Assembly: GCA_964059195.1 (NCBI GenBank)
Contig: CAXKWD010000005.1
Coordinates: 93,137,882-93,201,881, forward strand
DNA length: 64,000 nt
Direction: 5' to 3'
From: Ectobius pallidus
Lineage: Eukaryota > Arthropoda > Insecta > Blattodea > Ectobiidae
In this document: piece after piece, positions 23,701 to 33,800 of the stretch
Numbering within the stretch: position 1 is the stretch's first letter
Layout: the number at the start of each line of letters is the position of its first letter
The notes under the pieces: generated by a model
Told to the model about the DNA's origin: nothing
The model's database searches: none
Seen by the model: the letters and a program-made list of their open reading frames with translations, nothing else
Translations under genes and position numbers: made by a program

Positions 23701-23724
23701 AACTCGACCTGCCCAACGCCTCAT
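13874..23724 (-). CDS. Classical SDR oxidoreductase, farnesol dehydrogenase/DHRS11-like (six exons)
   Basis: Coding segments in transcript order: 23,724-23,593; 21,823-21,655; 19,063-18,934; 17,677-17,554; 16,026-15,874; 13,915-13,874. All introns are GT-AG and the sum is 750 nt, i.e. 249 residues plus stop, the usual size for a classical SDR. The N-terminal Rossmann fold shows the cofactor loop TGASSGIG (residues 12-19); Arg38-Arg39 after beta-2 suggest NADP(H). NNAG is at 89-92. The catalytic tetrad is Asn114, Ser144, Tyr157, Lys161 (YAATK), followed by the SPG turn near 188. The family includes insect NADP-dependent farnesol dehydrogenases, which oxidise farnesol in juvenile-hormone metabolism, and DHRS11-type carbonyl reductases. 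The family call is firm and the substrate is inference. No signal peptide is seen, so it is probably cytosolic. Its introns hold only mobile DNA and simple repeats that I could recognise. A paralogue lies at 57-64 kb. Confidence 0.93.
14200..15870. other. SDR gene 1 intron 5, unassigned repeat sequence
   Basis: No exon is supported. A block at about 15,292-15,332 (GAGGCAAAACTTTTACTTGG onward) is repeated with a few changes at 37,007-37,047, just before ANKRD16 exon 4. Short GT-rich and T-rich runs are present. Confidence 0.45.
15874..16026 (-). CDS. SDR gene 1 exon 5
   Basis: 153 nt in phase 0, acceptor AATAG|AGTGTG, donor CAG|GTAGG. Encodes [11 protein letters not shown] and the substrate-loop/C-terminal helix region [13 protein letters not shown]. 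Confidence 0.92.
16130..16680. repeat. TATA/ATA-rich low-complexity stretch in SDR intron 4
   Basis: Many ATATACATAATATA phrases and two near-copies of TGTATATATGTATGGCTGGT (about 16,300 and 16,350). No gene. Confidence 0.5.
17056..17135 (-). mobile_element. tRNA-derived SINE head
   Basis: On the minus strand a tRNA-like block is visible: GTGGTAGCTCAATTGGTAGA (A box and D arm), then GGTTCAAACCCCGG (B box and T arm). The acceptor stem pairs poorly and the base before the anticodon triplet is C instead of T, so this is a tRNA-derived SINE or pseudo-tRNA. The body of the element probably extends to either side, roughly 16,990-17,230. Confidence 0.6.
17303..17329. repeat. Poly(A) run
   Basis: Homopolymer A run in SDR gene 1 intron 4; may be the tail of a retroposon. 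Confidence 0.85.
17554..17677 (-). CDS. SDR gene 1 exon 4
   Basis: 124 nt, acceptor GTCAG|TATT, donor ACT|GTAAGT. Completes the catalytic Ser and carries the YAATK catalytic pair. Confidence 0.92.
17722..17762. repeat. (AAT)n microsatellite
   Basis: TAA/AAT repeat just outside SDR gene 1 exon 4, followed by a doubled AAGTCTAGAAA. Confidence 0.9.
18934..19063 (-). CDS. SDR gene 1 exon 3
   Basis: 130 nt, acceptor GCTAG|ATGG, donor AACAG|GTAAAT. Contains the active-site Asn (DLNILG) and ends inside the catalytic Ser codon (HIN plus AG). Confidence 0.92.
19094..19474. mobile_element. MITE with ~35-bp terminal inverted repeats
   Basis: The left end (CGTTTTCTTGCAGAATTCAA onward, from about 19,097) matches the inverse of the right end (TTGAATTCTGCATGAAAACG, to about 19,472) over roughly 35 positions with few changes. 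It lies about 30 bp upstream of SDR exon 3 on the transcribed strand. No coding. The superfamily is not assigned because no clear target duplication was found. Confidence 0.65.
19793..19997. mobile_element. Penelope-like terminal insertion with perfect 69-bp inverted repeat
   Basis: A 205-bp insertion flanked by the exact 15-bp duplication AAAACATAAAGTATT (19,778-19,792 and 19,998-20,012). Inside, 19,791-19,859 and 19,895-19,963 are perfect inverse complements over 69 bp with a 35-bp spacer. The right edge carries GGCCGTGAAAGCCTACAT, a phrase typical of arthropod Penelope termini. No protein coding; the open frames on both strands are by-products of the inverted repeat. Confidence 0.75.
19839..19880 (-). 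ncRNA. Hammerhead ribozyme-like motif (Penelope)
   Basis: On the minus strand: CCG-CTGATGA-stem II with GCC/GGC closing pairs-GAAA-CGT-C-CGG. The core CTGATGA and GAAA are both intact. Stem I is CCG/CGG. Stem III is the palindrome ACGT with no loop, so a single copy would have an unstable stem III and a dimer is implied. Hammerheads in Penelope-like elements are established. The second arm (19,895 onward, plus) keeps GAAACGTC but lacks CTGATGA. Confidence 0.65.
20040..21650. other. SDR gene 1 intron 2 remainder, no gene seen
   Basis: AT-rich; the open frame at 20,537-20,809 has no recognisable domain. No transposon ends were identified. Confidence 0.45.
21655..21823 (-). CDS. SDR gene 1 exon 2
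   Basis: 169 nt between acceptor TTACAG|GAG and donor TCAG|GTAAG (ends one base into a codon). Encodes the CDV and NNAG cofactor-fold motifs. Confidence 0.92.
22107..22536. mobile_element. MITE, Tigger/pogo-like ends
   Basis: The left end CAATAGTCCCGCTAATCCGG and the inverse of the right end CAGTAGAGTTCGGTTAATCC agree in the pattern of pogo/Tigger termini (CAGTAGAGTCCCGNTAATCC-type). TA precedes the left end. The 430-bp centre has no transposase. It contains two related ~95-bp direct blocks (AAACTGATG-TAGGATTAACA, about 22,330 and 22,402). Confidence 0.65.
22770..23080. other. SDR gene 1 intron 1, GTAC-rich palindromic patch
   Basis: Dense GTACCTGTACC / CATGTACAGGTACTCG words make both strands open over about 100 codons. 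No domain on either strand; treated as non-coding. Confidence 0.45.
23593..23724 (-). CDS. SDR gene 1 exon 1
   Basis: 44 codons from the ATG at 23,724 to the donor CAG|GTACGT; carries TGASSGIG. An in-frame upstream extension exists on this strand but the ATG at 23,724 places the glycine loop at residue 12, normal for the family. Confidence 0.92.
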
Positions 23725-24796
23725 GGTTAAATGAAAATTGATTGATTGATCTGAATATCAATTGTGCTATATATTGCTGTTGTAATCTCAACGAAGAGGT
23801 TGTCAGATAGTTCGGCCAATGTAAACAAGATAAACAATATCTTAAAGTATAATAACGATGAAAAAGCATATTTTCTTCTCACCGTGAATCAGACTATGTA
23901 ACTTAGGTGGTTTCACAACGATTACGTAGAACAAAATGCTTTGTCACCACTAGTTGTATCCACTGGTCGCCGTTCGGGGGGGGGGGGGGTGTCTCGGATT
24001 ACAAAGGAGTTTCAGCGAAACGGTATCTTATGCCGCGCACAAGTTTTCCTTCCACTGAATAATAATAAAAGTCCCTTGCACCAAACATAATATGTCACAA
24101 CTATAAACAACAAAATAATATTTCATTTTAAAAAAAGACCCTTGCACCAAAAATCATATTTCACAATTATAGGAGTGGGAGTGGAAAACTCGTGCACGTC
24201 ATAAAATACCTTTTTCCAGGAGTTTCAAAATGATCATTAAAATAATATGTTTCCCCCCCCCCCCCCAGCAACATTCACTATGCACCATCATTAGAAGTTA
24301 TGTTGTATTATCCTACCCGTGGTGTAGGCTGATTACTAGATGTCTCGCTAGATGGAGGGATAGTGATGAAGATAATAACAAATATTAAAATTAATAATAA
24401 ATTTAAAATTAATCGTACTTTAATTAGAATTTTAAAATTAATGAAAAATATAATCGTCACTGGAAAGCCTAAAATGGCACTTAGCACAGTAAGTGAATTT
24501 ATTTTGAATTACTTGCTAACCCCAAAGTTATTGTATTAGTGAAAAGTTTGGGTTATACCAAGGTATCAACCAATAGTATTCCGATAGCATTTTGTTATTG
24601 CGGGTTATCCTGGACTACAGAGTTTTTTTTCTAAAACAAAATTAATTATTTATTCTTTTATTTAATAGGTTATCATTTACTTCACTCTGTAATTAGTAGA
24701 TATTTAGAGGGCCATTTCATTAGTTATACCACAGGATTTCAAATTTGTTCTTCCCACTTTTTTCCCCCCCTTCCTTTTTATTACTTTTATTCTAGG
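23725..24796. other. 5' flank of SDR gene 1
   Basis: No other gene. Contains a G-run at about 23,977-23,988, a C-run at about 24,254-24,267 and two copies of CCCTTGCACCAAA (about 24,073 and 24,140), a repeat also met at 28.6-28.8 kb. Confidence 0.45.
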
Positions 24797-24811
24797 TATT
24801 GGATTTTAAGT

Positions 24812-25114
24812 GGGGGTACGCCGTAGCGTAGTGGTTGAGGCGCTGCGCTGCAAACCGGAAGGTCGCGGGTTCGATTCCCGATGAGGTCGTTGAGATTTTT
24901 CAATTGTCCTAATCCTTCTGGTGGCACTATGGCCCTGGGGTCGACTCAGCCTCTAACAGAAATGAGTACCAGGAGCAATCCTGGGGGTAAAGGCGGCCGG
25001 TGCGTAAGGCTGACAACCTTACCACCTTCATGTGCCGAATGTCCAAAATCTGGGAGCCTCAACCTCTTGGAACCCTCTGGGCCTCCATGGCCTGTATAGG
25101 GATCACTTTACCTT
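24812..25114 (+). mobile_element. tRNA-derived SINE with 15-bp target duplication
   Basis: Flanked by exact TATTGGATTTTAAGT (24,797-24,811 and 25,115-25,129). Pol III boxes: A box in GTAGCGTAGTGGTTGAGG (about 24,823) and B box GGTTCGATTCC (24,868-24,878). The tRNA-unrelated body is shared with the minus-strand copy at 62,804-63,108. The 24,881-25,099 open frame is part of the SINE body and not a gene. Confidence 0.92.
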
Positions 25115-25448
25115 TATTGGATTTTAAGTTTGCGGTTTTTTTTTTAGTGTATTGTGTACCATAAATAACTGAACTGAACCCGAATACGAGCATTTGCTCA
25201 TACAGGTGATCATCATCTTGCGTTACATACAATTAAAATAAATAAATAGAAATTACGTTTTGGCAAAAAATGGATCATTGCTTTGTAATTTCATTTACAA
25301 AAACTGCCTAAAATCCTAAAAGTATTTCCGAAATTTTGCAAAAAAATATATAATATTGGCTATTTGGGGATTTTAAAATATATGCTAAGTTATATATAAT
25401 TTTGGTCACGTAAAATATGTATTAGAGATGTATTAAAAACATTTTTAG

Positions 25449-25990
25449 TGCTAAAATAGCGTAAAATGTGATTTTCATTAGTTCAACATTTAAAAATTTC
25501 CCGGGGGTGGACACCCGACTTAGGTAACATTTTCTTGTTTACATTGACATGTCTTAGAGTATGGTAAACAAATTTCCTAACTAGTTTTTGAGTGCTAAAA
25601 TAGCGTAAAATGTGATTTTCATTAGTTCAATATTTAAAAATTCTCCCGGGGTGGACCCCCCACTTAGGTAATGATTTCTTATTTACATTGGCATGTCTTA
25701 GAGTATGGTAAACAAATTTCCTAACTACTGTAGTTTCTGAGTGCTAAATAGCGTAAAATGTTATTTAAATTAGTTCAGTACCGTACTTAAAAATTTTCCG
25801 GGGGTGGACCCCCACTTAGGTAATGATTTCTTATTTACATTGGCTCTTCGAGTATGGTAAACAAATTTTCTAACTAGTTTTTCTGTGCTAAAATAGCGTA
25901 AAATGTGATTTTCATTAGTTCAATATTTAAAAATTTTCTGGGGATGAACCCACAACCCCCTTTTTGCGGGGTATTTCAAACCCCTCCGGC
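25449..25990. repeat. Tandem repeat, four ~140-150-bp units
   Basis: Units begin with GTGCTAAAATAGCGTAAAAT at about 25,449, 25,588, 25,741 (one A short) and 25,886. Each contains CCCGGGGGTGGAC-like and CTTAGGTAA segments and ends in GGTAAACAAATTTCCTAACT. The last unit diverges after about 25,930. Satellite-like local array with indels between copies. Confidence 0.85.
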
Positions 25991-26149
25991 ACTTTCGACC
26001 CTCGCCACAATTATTTTCTGGCTACGTCATTGTTGCACTTATATTTTTATGTTATTAATATAATGTTACAAAGTGGCCCAAGACGTTAAACCGACAAAAA
26101 ATAAATTTATTAAAAAAATTTCCCCTCCCCTAGAAAATATAATATGGGC

Positions 26150-26275
26150 GCCCTTGTCGACAGCCAGTCAGGTTGGGGGTGAGCAATTAAGTTTTTTTTG
26201 GGAGGGGGGGTGAGCAATGAAGTTTGGGGGGTGAGTCATGAAGTTTGGGGGGGGGGGGGCACCCCTGTCTAAACG
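26150..26275. repeat. G-rich short tandem of GGGTGAGCAATGAAGTTT
   Basis: Three variants of GTGAGYMATKAAGTTT separated by G-runs, ending in a run of 13 G. Looks like a degraded transposon end or simple repeat. Confidence 0.6.
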
Positions 26276-26710
26276 AAACATTTTAAAGGGAATAGGCTAA
26301 TGTACTTCATTACATAATGGAATCAGTGTAAATCACTTCTAACTTAAAATCTGCATTGTATGAAAATTTCTTCTGTACAGGTGGCATCGCATTAATTTTA
26401 ACAACTGAACTGATTTCTCATGAAAGACTGAACATAATTTTACACCCCCACTTCAGCATACGGGGAGTGTAACGGGACAAGGCTGTTTAGAACTCATGCC
26501 CTTCATTTAAAACACCCGGTGGAGACAACTCCTTTTGTATTAAAGAACTCAACATTCCTTTCTTCTTGCATTGTATACCTGGCTTCCAACTACCCTCATT
26601 TTACGATTGTTACAAGTGCACTGATGTACAGTCTGTGCTAAAATTTGTGTCTTAAAGTTTACAACACCATGTATAGGCCTAATGGTATTCAGGCATTATT
26701 ATTTGTTTTA

Positions 26711-26797
26711 GTGTATTTCGGGCCATTAGACGCACCCAACTTTTAAGGCTCTGTTTTCAAGGTAAAAAAGTGCGTCTTATGGTCCGGTAAAATACGG
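26711..26797. mobile_element. Short MITE with inverted ends
   Basis: GTGTATTTCGGGCCATTAGA at the left is matched by the inverse of GTGCGTCTTATGGTCCGGTA at the right, giving a roughly 25-bp imperfect inverted repeat around 35 bp of centre. It abuts the hAT-type MITE that follows. Confidence 0.55.
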
Positions 26798-26806
26798 TAA
26801 TAGCAC

Positions 26807-27127
26807 CATAGGCGTAACCAGGCCGACTATATGGGGGGGGGGGTTATAACATCCGCGGGGTCTGGGGGGTATGGAATACCGGGGGTCCTCCACCGGAAAA
26901 TTTTAAAAATTAAGATGCACAATAACGAGTTTTAAGTTTCTGGGGGTCCTCCCCCAGAAAATTTTAAAAATTAAGACGCACAATAACGAGTTTTAAGCTT
27001 CCCACGCTTTATACTTGTATTAAGTAATTTATGGGCAGACTTAAAAAAAATTATACAATTTTCCTTTTTATAATCAATGGGGGGGGGGTTCAAACCCCCA
27101 AACTCCCCCCCCCTCGTTACGCCTATG
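26807..27127. mobile_element. hAT-type MITE with 8-bp target duplication
   Basis: Exact 8-bp duplication AATAGCAC (26,799-26,806 and 27,128-27,135). Termini CATAGGCGTAAC / GTTACGCCTATG are inverse complements. Inside are two copies of a ~57-bp unit (GAAAATTTTAAAAATTAAGA) and G/C runs. The 8-bp duplication and CAnnGGCGTA-type ends point to hAT. 321 bp, no transposase. Confidence 0.85.
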
Positions 27128-27708
27128 AATAGCACAATTACCTCTTCTCCTTGCTGTTAACAACTTCCAATCGACATGTTTTAAAAATATTTTCAGATCA
27201 CATTTGCAATGGTGTCTGGAAACATTAACAGATTAGAAGTTCTTTGCAAGTAAAACTGTAAATCAGCTGTAACATTTTTAGAAAGTGATTATCCGATTGA
27301 ATTCATGTGATGTAATAATTTAGTGTCTTTAACGTTTTAAATTGGAAAATTTATTTTTGTAAAATATTTTCTTTTATGAGGTCATATTCATGATTTTTGG
27401 GTCATATTTAGTCATTTTTAAGGGCATATTTGCAGTCATATTTTGCACTTTTTTAGGTCATAAACATCCGAACCCTACTAATTACGTATGTACTGACGTA
27501 CTGACACAATATACGGAGAGAAATTTTATTCTTTGAAGGAAAATTTAAACCTATGACGGGACATCATCCGACTTCGTTAGTTCGCAGGTGGCAACATTGT
27601 GTAAACAAACTCAGTGTGCTACTTTGGGTTATTCGCTCAGCACGTGCTCAGTTGTGAATATAGTGAAATAAATGGAATAAATTAGTGGAACACAATAAGA
27701 GTGAGAAA

Positions 27709-27893
27709 ATGTCGAGTGATATATGTGAAAAAATACTAAGGGCAGCACAGAATGGCAACGAATCGACGCTAAGTGATTTACTGTTAAATGACAGAATCGC
27801 CTCAAATGAATTAAATTGGGCAAAACATGTAAATAAAAATGTTGATAACATTCTTCATGTTGCAGCTCGTAAAAAACGATTAAATATTATGAG
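27709..27893 (+). CDS. ANKRD16: ANKRD16 exon 1
   Basis: From ATG to donor ATGAG|GTACGT; encodes the N-terminal helix and the first ankyrin unit. Confidence 0.88.
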
Positions 27894-30800
27894 GTACGTG
27901 ATATCCCAATTTTTCACTTTGAATATAATTAGATTAAACAAAATTAAATTCACGCATATACCCACACAGCACACTACGTAGCCTATAATATACGTATATT
28001 ATACGTATATACGTAGATTATTCGTATATTATACGTAGTGTGCTGTGTGGGTACACTGTTCTTTCAGGTTATGATAAATGGGTAGTATTAATAGCAGCGT
28101 TTTTTTTCGGCTACAAATTACAATATTAACGGTCAAATTAAACTGTCAAGTCATTTTGTAGGAGAGGTTGATATGCCCCCATTTTCTGTAGGCCTGTAAG
28201 TTATGTGTGGCTGTGCACTTGCACATGAATCGTAAACTTAGGTTAAGTGCACGATATATACCAAAATATTTTATGTAAAATCCTGTGTTGTATTCAAAAC
28301 CTATCTAAGTATCATTTATATAATAGCTAATTAAAATTAAATGGATTCGCTGATTCAGAGATATTAGTTATGCATAAGTGCAATCATAGGTGCAGACTCA
28401 GATGAACGGGGCTGCGAGGTACTTTCTGCCCCCCAAACATAACTACTAAAAATCCAATTCTCCCCCACCCCCATAAATTTTTGGCAAAAACCAAGAACAG
28501 GTCACCCCCTTAAGCTCCGCCCACTCCAACCATTGCGTTGCTATAGTGACCAGCTCACTGTTACAGTGCACATCCCGACCCTTGTACCAAAGCAGATGCA
28601 CTATTTACTACAATATGAAAATTACCCTTGTACCAAAGCATCCGCACTAATTACTACGATACGAAAATCACCCTTGTGGGCTACCAAAATCATCACCCTC
28701 TTTAGCGTTACTCAGGACCCATCATTTGACGGACGGTAGAGATTGATTTGGGAACGAGAGTTTTAGATTTCAGTGGTATGCCACCCTCAAGAGGAGTTGA
28801 TTAGAAGAACCAAAACAACCCTTGTACCAATTAAAACATCCCATGAACCAAAACTAGGCGTATATTTCACAATTGCAATTAATACGAAATTATCAATATC
28901 CGCTTTTTCATGCATCTCTCTGAACTTAAATAGATGAATTCTCGCTTCACACTGCAATGATCTCTTGATGGCGTAGTGGTTAAGACGATTGGCTATGATG
29001 CTAACAGTCCCATGTTCGAATCCCCGTAGGTCGAAAATTTATAGGATAGGAATAGGTCCCAAATAGGTTGATAGGGTGAAGGAAAGAGGAGAAAAAAGAA
29101 GAGGAGATAGGAAAAAAATTAAAATTTTTACAATTTTCAATGCTGCTTGTAGTTCCACCATTAACACCTAGATGTCTCTCATTGTTTAAATAGTGAGTTG
29201 AGTGGGAGGAGCTTAAGGGGCTTTTCCCAAATGTTTCAAGTTGGCATTTCTGAGTGCAACAGCCCAATTTGTAAATTTATGGCATGTAAAATAACCCCTG
29301 CAGGACATTCCGGCGAGGGTGTCATACATTTGATTGAAAACTTTTGCGGTAGGCCTGTAGGCTATTTTTTTTTTATCCACTGGCCACCTGTGAGATGTCT
29401 TCCTAACTTAGTTTTTTTATCTTTAATTTTTTCTTTGATTTCCTGGAAGAAAATGCCTTCAACAGACTCTCCACCGAATTCTTTTTCACTCAAAGGTTAA
29501 CAAGTAGCCTATGTAATCATCTCAAACAGCAGGCAATGTAATCCTTTTCATGGCTAAGATCAAAACTATAGTTTCATTTACATTCCTACAGATGTCACAA
29601 TAAGTTGTTTCTGTGTCAAGATTCCAGATACTGAACAGGACATCAATACTAGTGCAATGCGCAGGTGAGACATAAAATTACATGAAGTGAATTTAAGCCT
29701 CATTGGTAGCTCACACTACGGATGTGAACAGCACTTTCTACTGCTACATTGACATACATAAAAACGTCGACTTGACGTCACATTAGTCAGATTCCTGCTG
29801 TGCATGCACTGATCACACTTTACAGAATCTAGTTAAGGAAATCTATAGTTACTTAATTAATAAGGAAAGCATTCATATTACCGATATCGATAGATGAGAT
29901 CTTGACCGAACGCACCAAGTTCAAAATCTACGTAAAATCAAATAGAGTATTGCATTTGAAAATATTGTGATAAGACAAACAGAAAACAAGTAATGTGCTC
30001 TGCAGCACATTAAGAGAAACTGCCTTTGATTGTCTGTAAAATAAACATTCCAAGCTCAAATGAATCGTATCAATTTGCAATATTTTCTTAATTGCAGGTT
30101 AATGTTTGAATCTTGGAATGCTAGACTTGTTATAAATGTTGGAAACAAGACGGGGAAGACTCCTCTTCATGAAGCAGCCCAAGTAGGGTGTGTAGACGTT
30201 GCAAGGTATCTGCTTAATCAAGGTACTTAAGCCTATGTGCTTTATCCACTATAAACCTATTTTATTTTTGTTCAATGGGTACAGGGAAAAACATGCTAAT
30301 ATGTTCAATTCCATGATTGATAGAGCAGGAATGATGAAGTATGCTTTATTATCTTAAAGTATGCATGGTACTATATTGTATCAGAAAGGAACAAACTATC
30401 AGGGAATAAAACTATTTAACAAATTGCCATCCCAAATAAAAAATCTACCTAACCTTAAGACATTTAAGAAAGAGTTAAAACAATATCTAATTAATAAAAT
30501 CTTTTACTCGCTCGATGAATTCTTTTCAAACACAGATTGATAATATATTACTAAGTGATAATGATTTGTAGGCTATTTGTTTTTCGTCTTGTAGGCCTAC
30601 TAGTAAATATGTAAATTTTTTGTTAAGGGTTGTTAGTTATTTATCATATCTAGGTATTTCTTACAGGGTAGAAGCACTGTTGAACAAATATTTGTTCTGC
30701 GACAGATAATGGAGAAATGTATTGAATATAACACTGCCCTTCATATACTATTTATAGATTTTAAACAAGCTTTCGACGGTATTAATAGGACACAACTTTT

Positions 30801-33800
30801 GAATTCTATGGAAAGCTATGGCATACCCAAGAAACTTATTAGATTAGCACAAATGACTCAAAAAGACAGTAATGCCAAAGTAATAAATTTGATGTGACAA
30901 CAGGAGTACGACAAGGGGATGGATTATCTGCAGTGCTATTTAATCTAGCCTTAGATGCAGTCTTAAAAGAACTGAACCTAAAAGGCAATATCTTATATAA
31001 GTCCAAACAAGCATGTGCATAAGCAGATGATGTGGTATTAATAGCAAGAAATGAAACAGCACTTCAAGAAATGTTTACCACCGTAGAAGAGCTAGGGAAA
31101 ACATCAGGATTAATAGTTAACCAAAATAAGACAAAATACATGAAGATGAAAATTAATCAATGTGGGAACATGCCGCAAAACATACAAATTGGAACATACA
31201 TATTTGATACAGTAACAAACTACACATATTTGGGAGTGGAAATTAATAGCAAAGGAACAGTGTCCGAAGAAATTAATAAAAGAATAATAGCCGGAAATAG
31301 AGCATACTACGCAAACTTGAATTTAATAAAGTCAAGCTTGTTATCTAAAGCATCCAAAATGAAGCTATATAGAACATTGATAAGACCTGTAGTATCATAT
31401 GCTGCTGAAAGCTGGACACTAAATACAAACGATGAGAATGCTCTAAGAATTTTTGAAAGAAAAATCATTAGACGCATATATGGTCCGATTAATGAAGCAG
31501 GAATATGGAGAATAAGGTCAAACCTAGAAATAAATAAGATATTACATGGAGAGGACATTGTTAGGCATGTGAAATCATTAAGACTTAGCTGGCTAGGTCA
31601 TGTAGAAAGAATGGGAAAAGAAAGAACACCAAAAAATCTACTGCATGGAGACATAATGGGGACCAGAAGAAAGGGTAGACCAAGAAAAAGATGGATACAG
31701 GATGTAGAACAGGACTTAAAAAAGATGGGTGTAAAGAATTTGAAAAGACAGGCTCAGGAAAGAGATGCATGGAAGAAGATTGTGAAGGAGGCCAAAGCAC
31801 ATCAAGGGCTGTAGTGCCGAGAAAGAAGAAGAAGGTATTTCTTATTTTTTTGATCTTCATTTTTGTGCTTTGTAAATATGTGAAATTGTTTGTTGTAGGT
31901 TAGTTAGGTCCATTTTGTATTTATAATTTATATATGGGCCTATATTTATTCCTTTTAAGTTTTTGTATTGTTCTACATTTTTGTACTTGTAAATATGTGA
32001 AATTATTTGTGTAAGTTAGGTTGTTAGGTATATAAGGAATTGATCGTCTATATATTTTACTCTTTTCAAGCTTTGTACTATTTTTGTACTTTGTAATTTG
32101 TACTTTGACAATTCTGATGTCCAAGGATACAATGTACCCTCTTGACTGAAAGATGCAATAAAGAACTGAACTGAACTGAACTGAACTGAACTGAACTGAA
32201 CTGAAAGAAGTTTGAACTCATTTCAAGCCTAGGTAAGATTTGCATGTTCTGACACTTATTAAACACTTAGGTTTCTATAAAAATACATCACTTTTTAATG
32301 AAAAAATGTGACCTGTCTCCATAAAGCAGCTGTTTAATAACAATAAATAGTTAGTATGATAATGGTTGGTACTATTGGGCCCTGATCTCACATTGACCAA
32401 TGGGGGCTCCTAATGAAATCGACCAACGCCAGGCTAGTTACCAATATTATAGAATGTTACTTTTGCCTACCAAATACACTTTTGGATGCTTAAGATACAT
32501 ATCTGAAGGTTTTTGCAATAAGAGTGGAATAGAACTGAGTCTATTGCCATTATTAGTACTCATTATTATAGCCTCATATTAACCATGCATTTTTTTTAAT
32601 TACAGGGGCAGAGGTAGATGCTCTTACTTCTAATGGTTGGACACCTATGATGCTTGGTGCATCTAAAGGAGGCATAGAATCCCTTGAATTAGTGGAATTG
32701 CTAATTCAGTACAATGCTAATCCTTCTGTACAGAATAAAGATGGTTGGACAGCATTGCATATTGCCTGCAGAAAAGGCGACGTAGAGATTGTAAAGTTCT
32801 ACTGTGACAGATATCCTCATTTGGTAAATGTTAAATCCAAGAATGGTCGCTACCCAATTCATACTGCAGGTAATTACAGCTATAAATCAATCCAGGTTAA
32901 CATCGTACGTTATGTTGTTTTGAATTGTAAATTATTTTAAACAAAAATAATTTCATTTCTCCTGTGCTTAGGATAGCAATCTAAAAACTTTTTCATCATT
33001 TCATATTGTAACAGAATCCAGGTTCTTCTGGTTGGCAAGTAATTGTTTCAAACAAATGATTGTTTGAAGCAGTTGAACATACCAGAAATATTTGGGTAAA
33101 AGACAGAATCATGATTTATTTGTAAAGAAATTAATCTCTCTCTTGAAGTTATATAAAAAACAAATAACGAACTAATATTTAAAAATCTTTCACTGTGGTA
33201 AGGAGTTGCAGATGTTTAATAAATGAGGAAAAATTATGTGAAATGAAATGTTCTGAGTGAAACTAAATATTGTGTTAGCTTAAGTTTGTGTTTTGTCAAA
33301 AACATTTAAACCATTTTATTTATGGCCCAAATTCTCAATGCTGAAATAGTTATTTATGATATTTTGAATTATAAATTATTATAGTTGCACGTCAATAGTA
33401 GTAGTATGAATAATAGTATTTGTAGTGGTTAAAATGAAGGGAATGGATAGTTATTTATTTGTACGAAAGGGAAGAAAGTGACAGTGACATCTTGTGATAT
33501 CCTCAGTAATTGCTATAATCGGCTTTCACCTTTTTCTTTACCCTAAATGGGTTAGCAACGTTTTTTACAGCTCAGCCGTTAAAATGAAACTTTACATAGG
33601 TAGAGAGAGAGTTCTGTTAAACAATGTTTACAGTTCAAAACATACTATGAGACAAGCCATGGAGGTCTGCTCGAAATTGAGACACTTAAGAGCATCAGAA
33701 CCCTTCCAATGTATTATTTCCCCACAAAACTTAATTATCTACAAATGTTCAACACAAAGCTGACTGGTCCTCATTTGACCATGTTTTGTACACCTTATTC

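Noticed and set aside
24881..25099. 72-codon frame with a counterpart at 62,779-63,111
   Set aside because: Both are the body of one SINE family; repetition here is mobile DNA and not a conserved gene.
25449..25990. CRISPR-like repeated array
   Set aside because: Units are ~140-150 bp satellites without unique spacers, and the DNA is eukaryotic.
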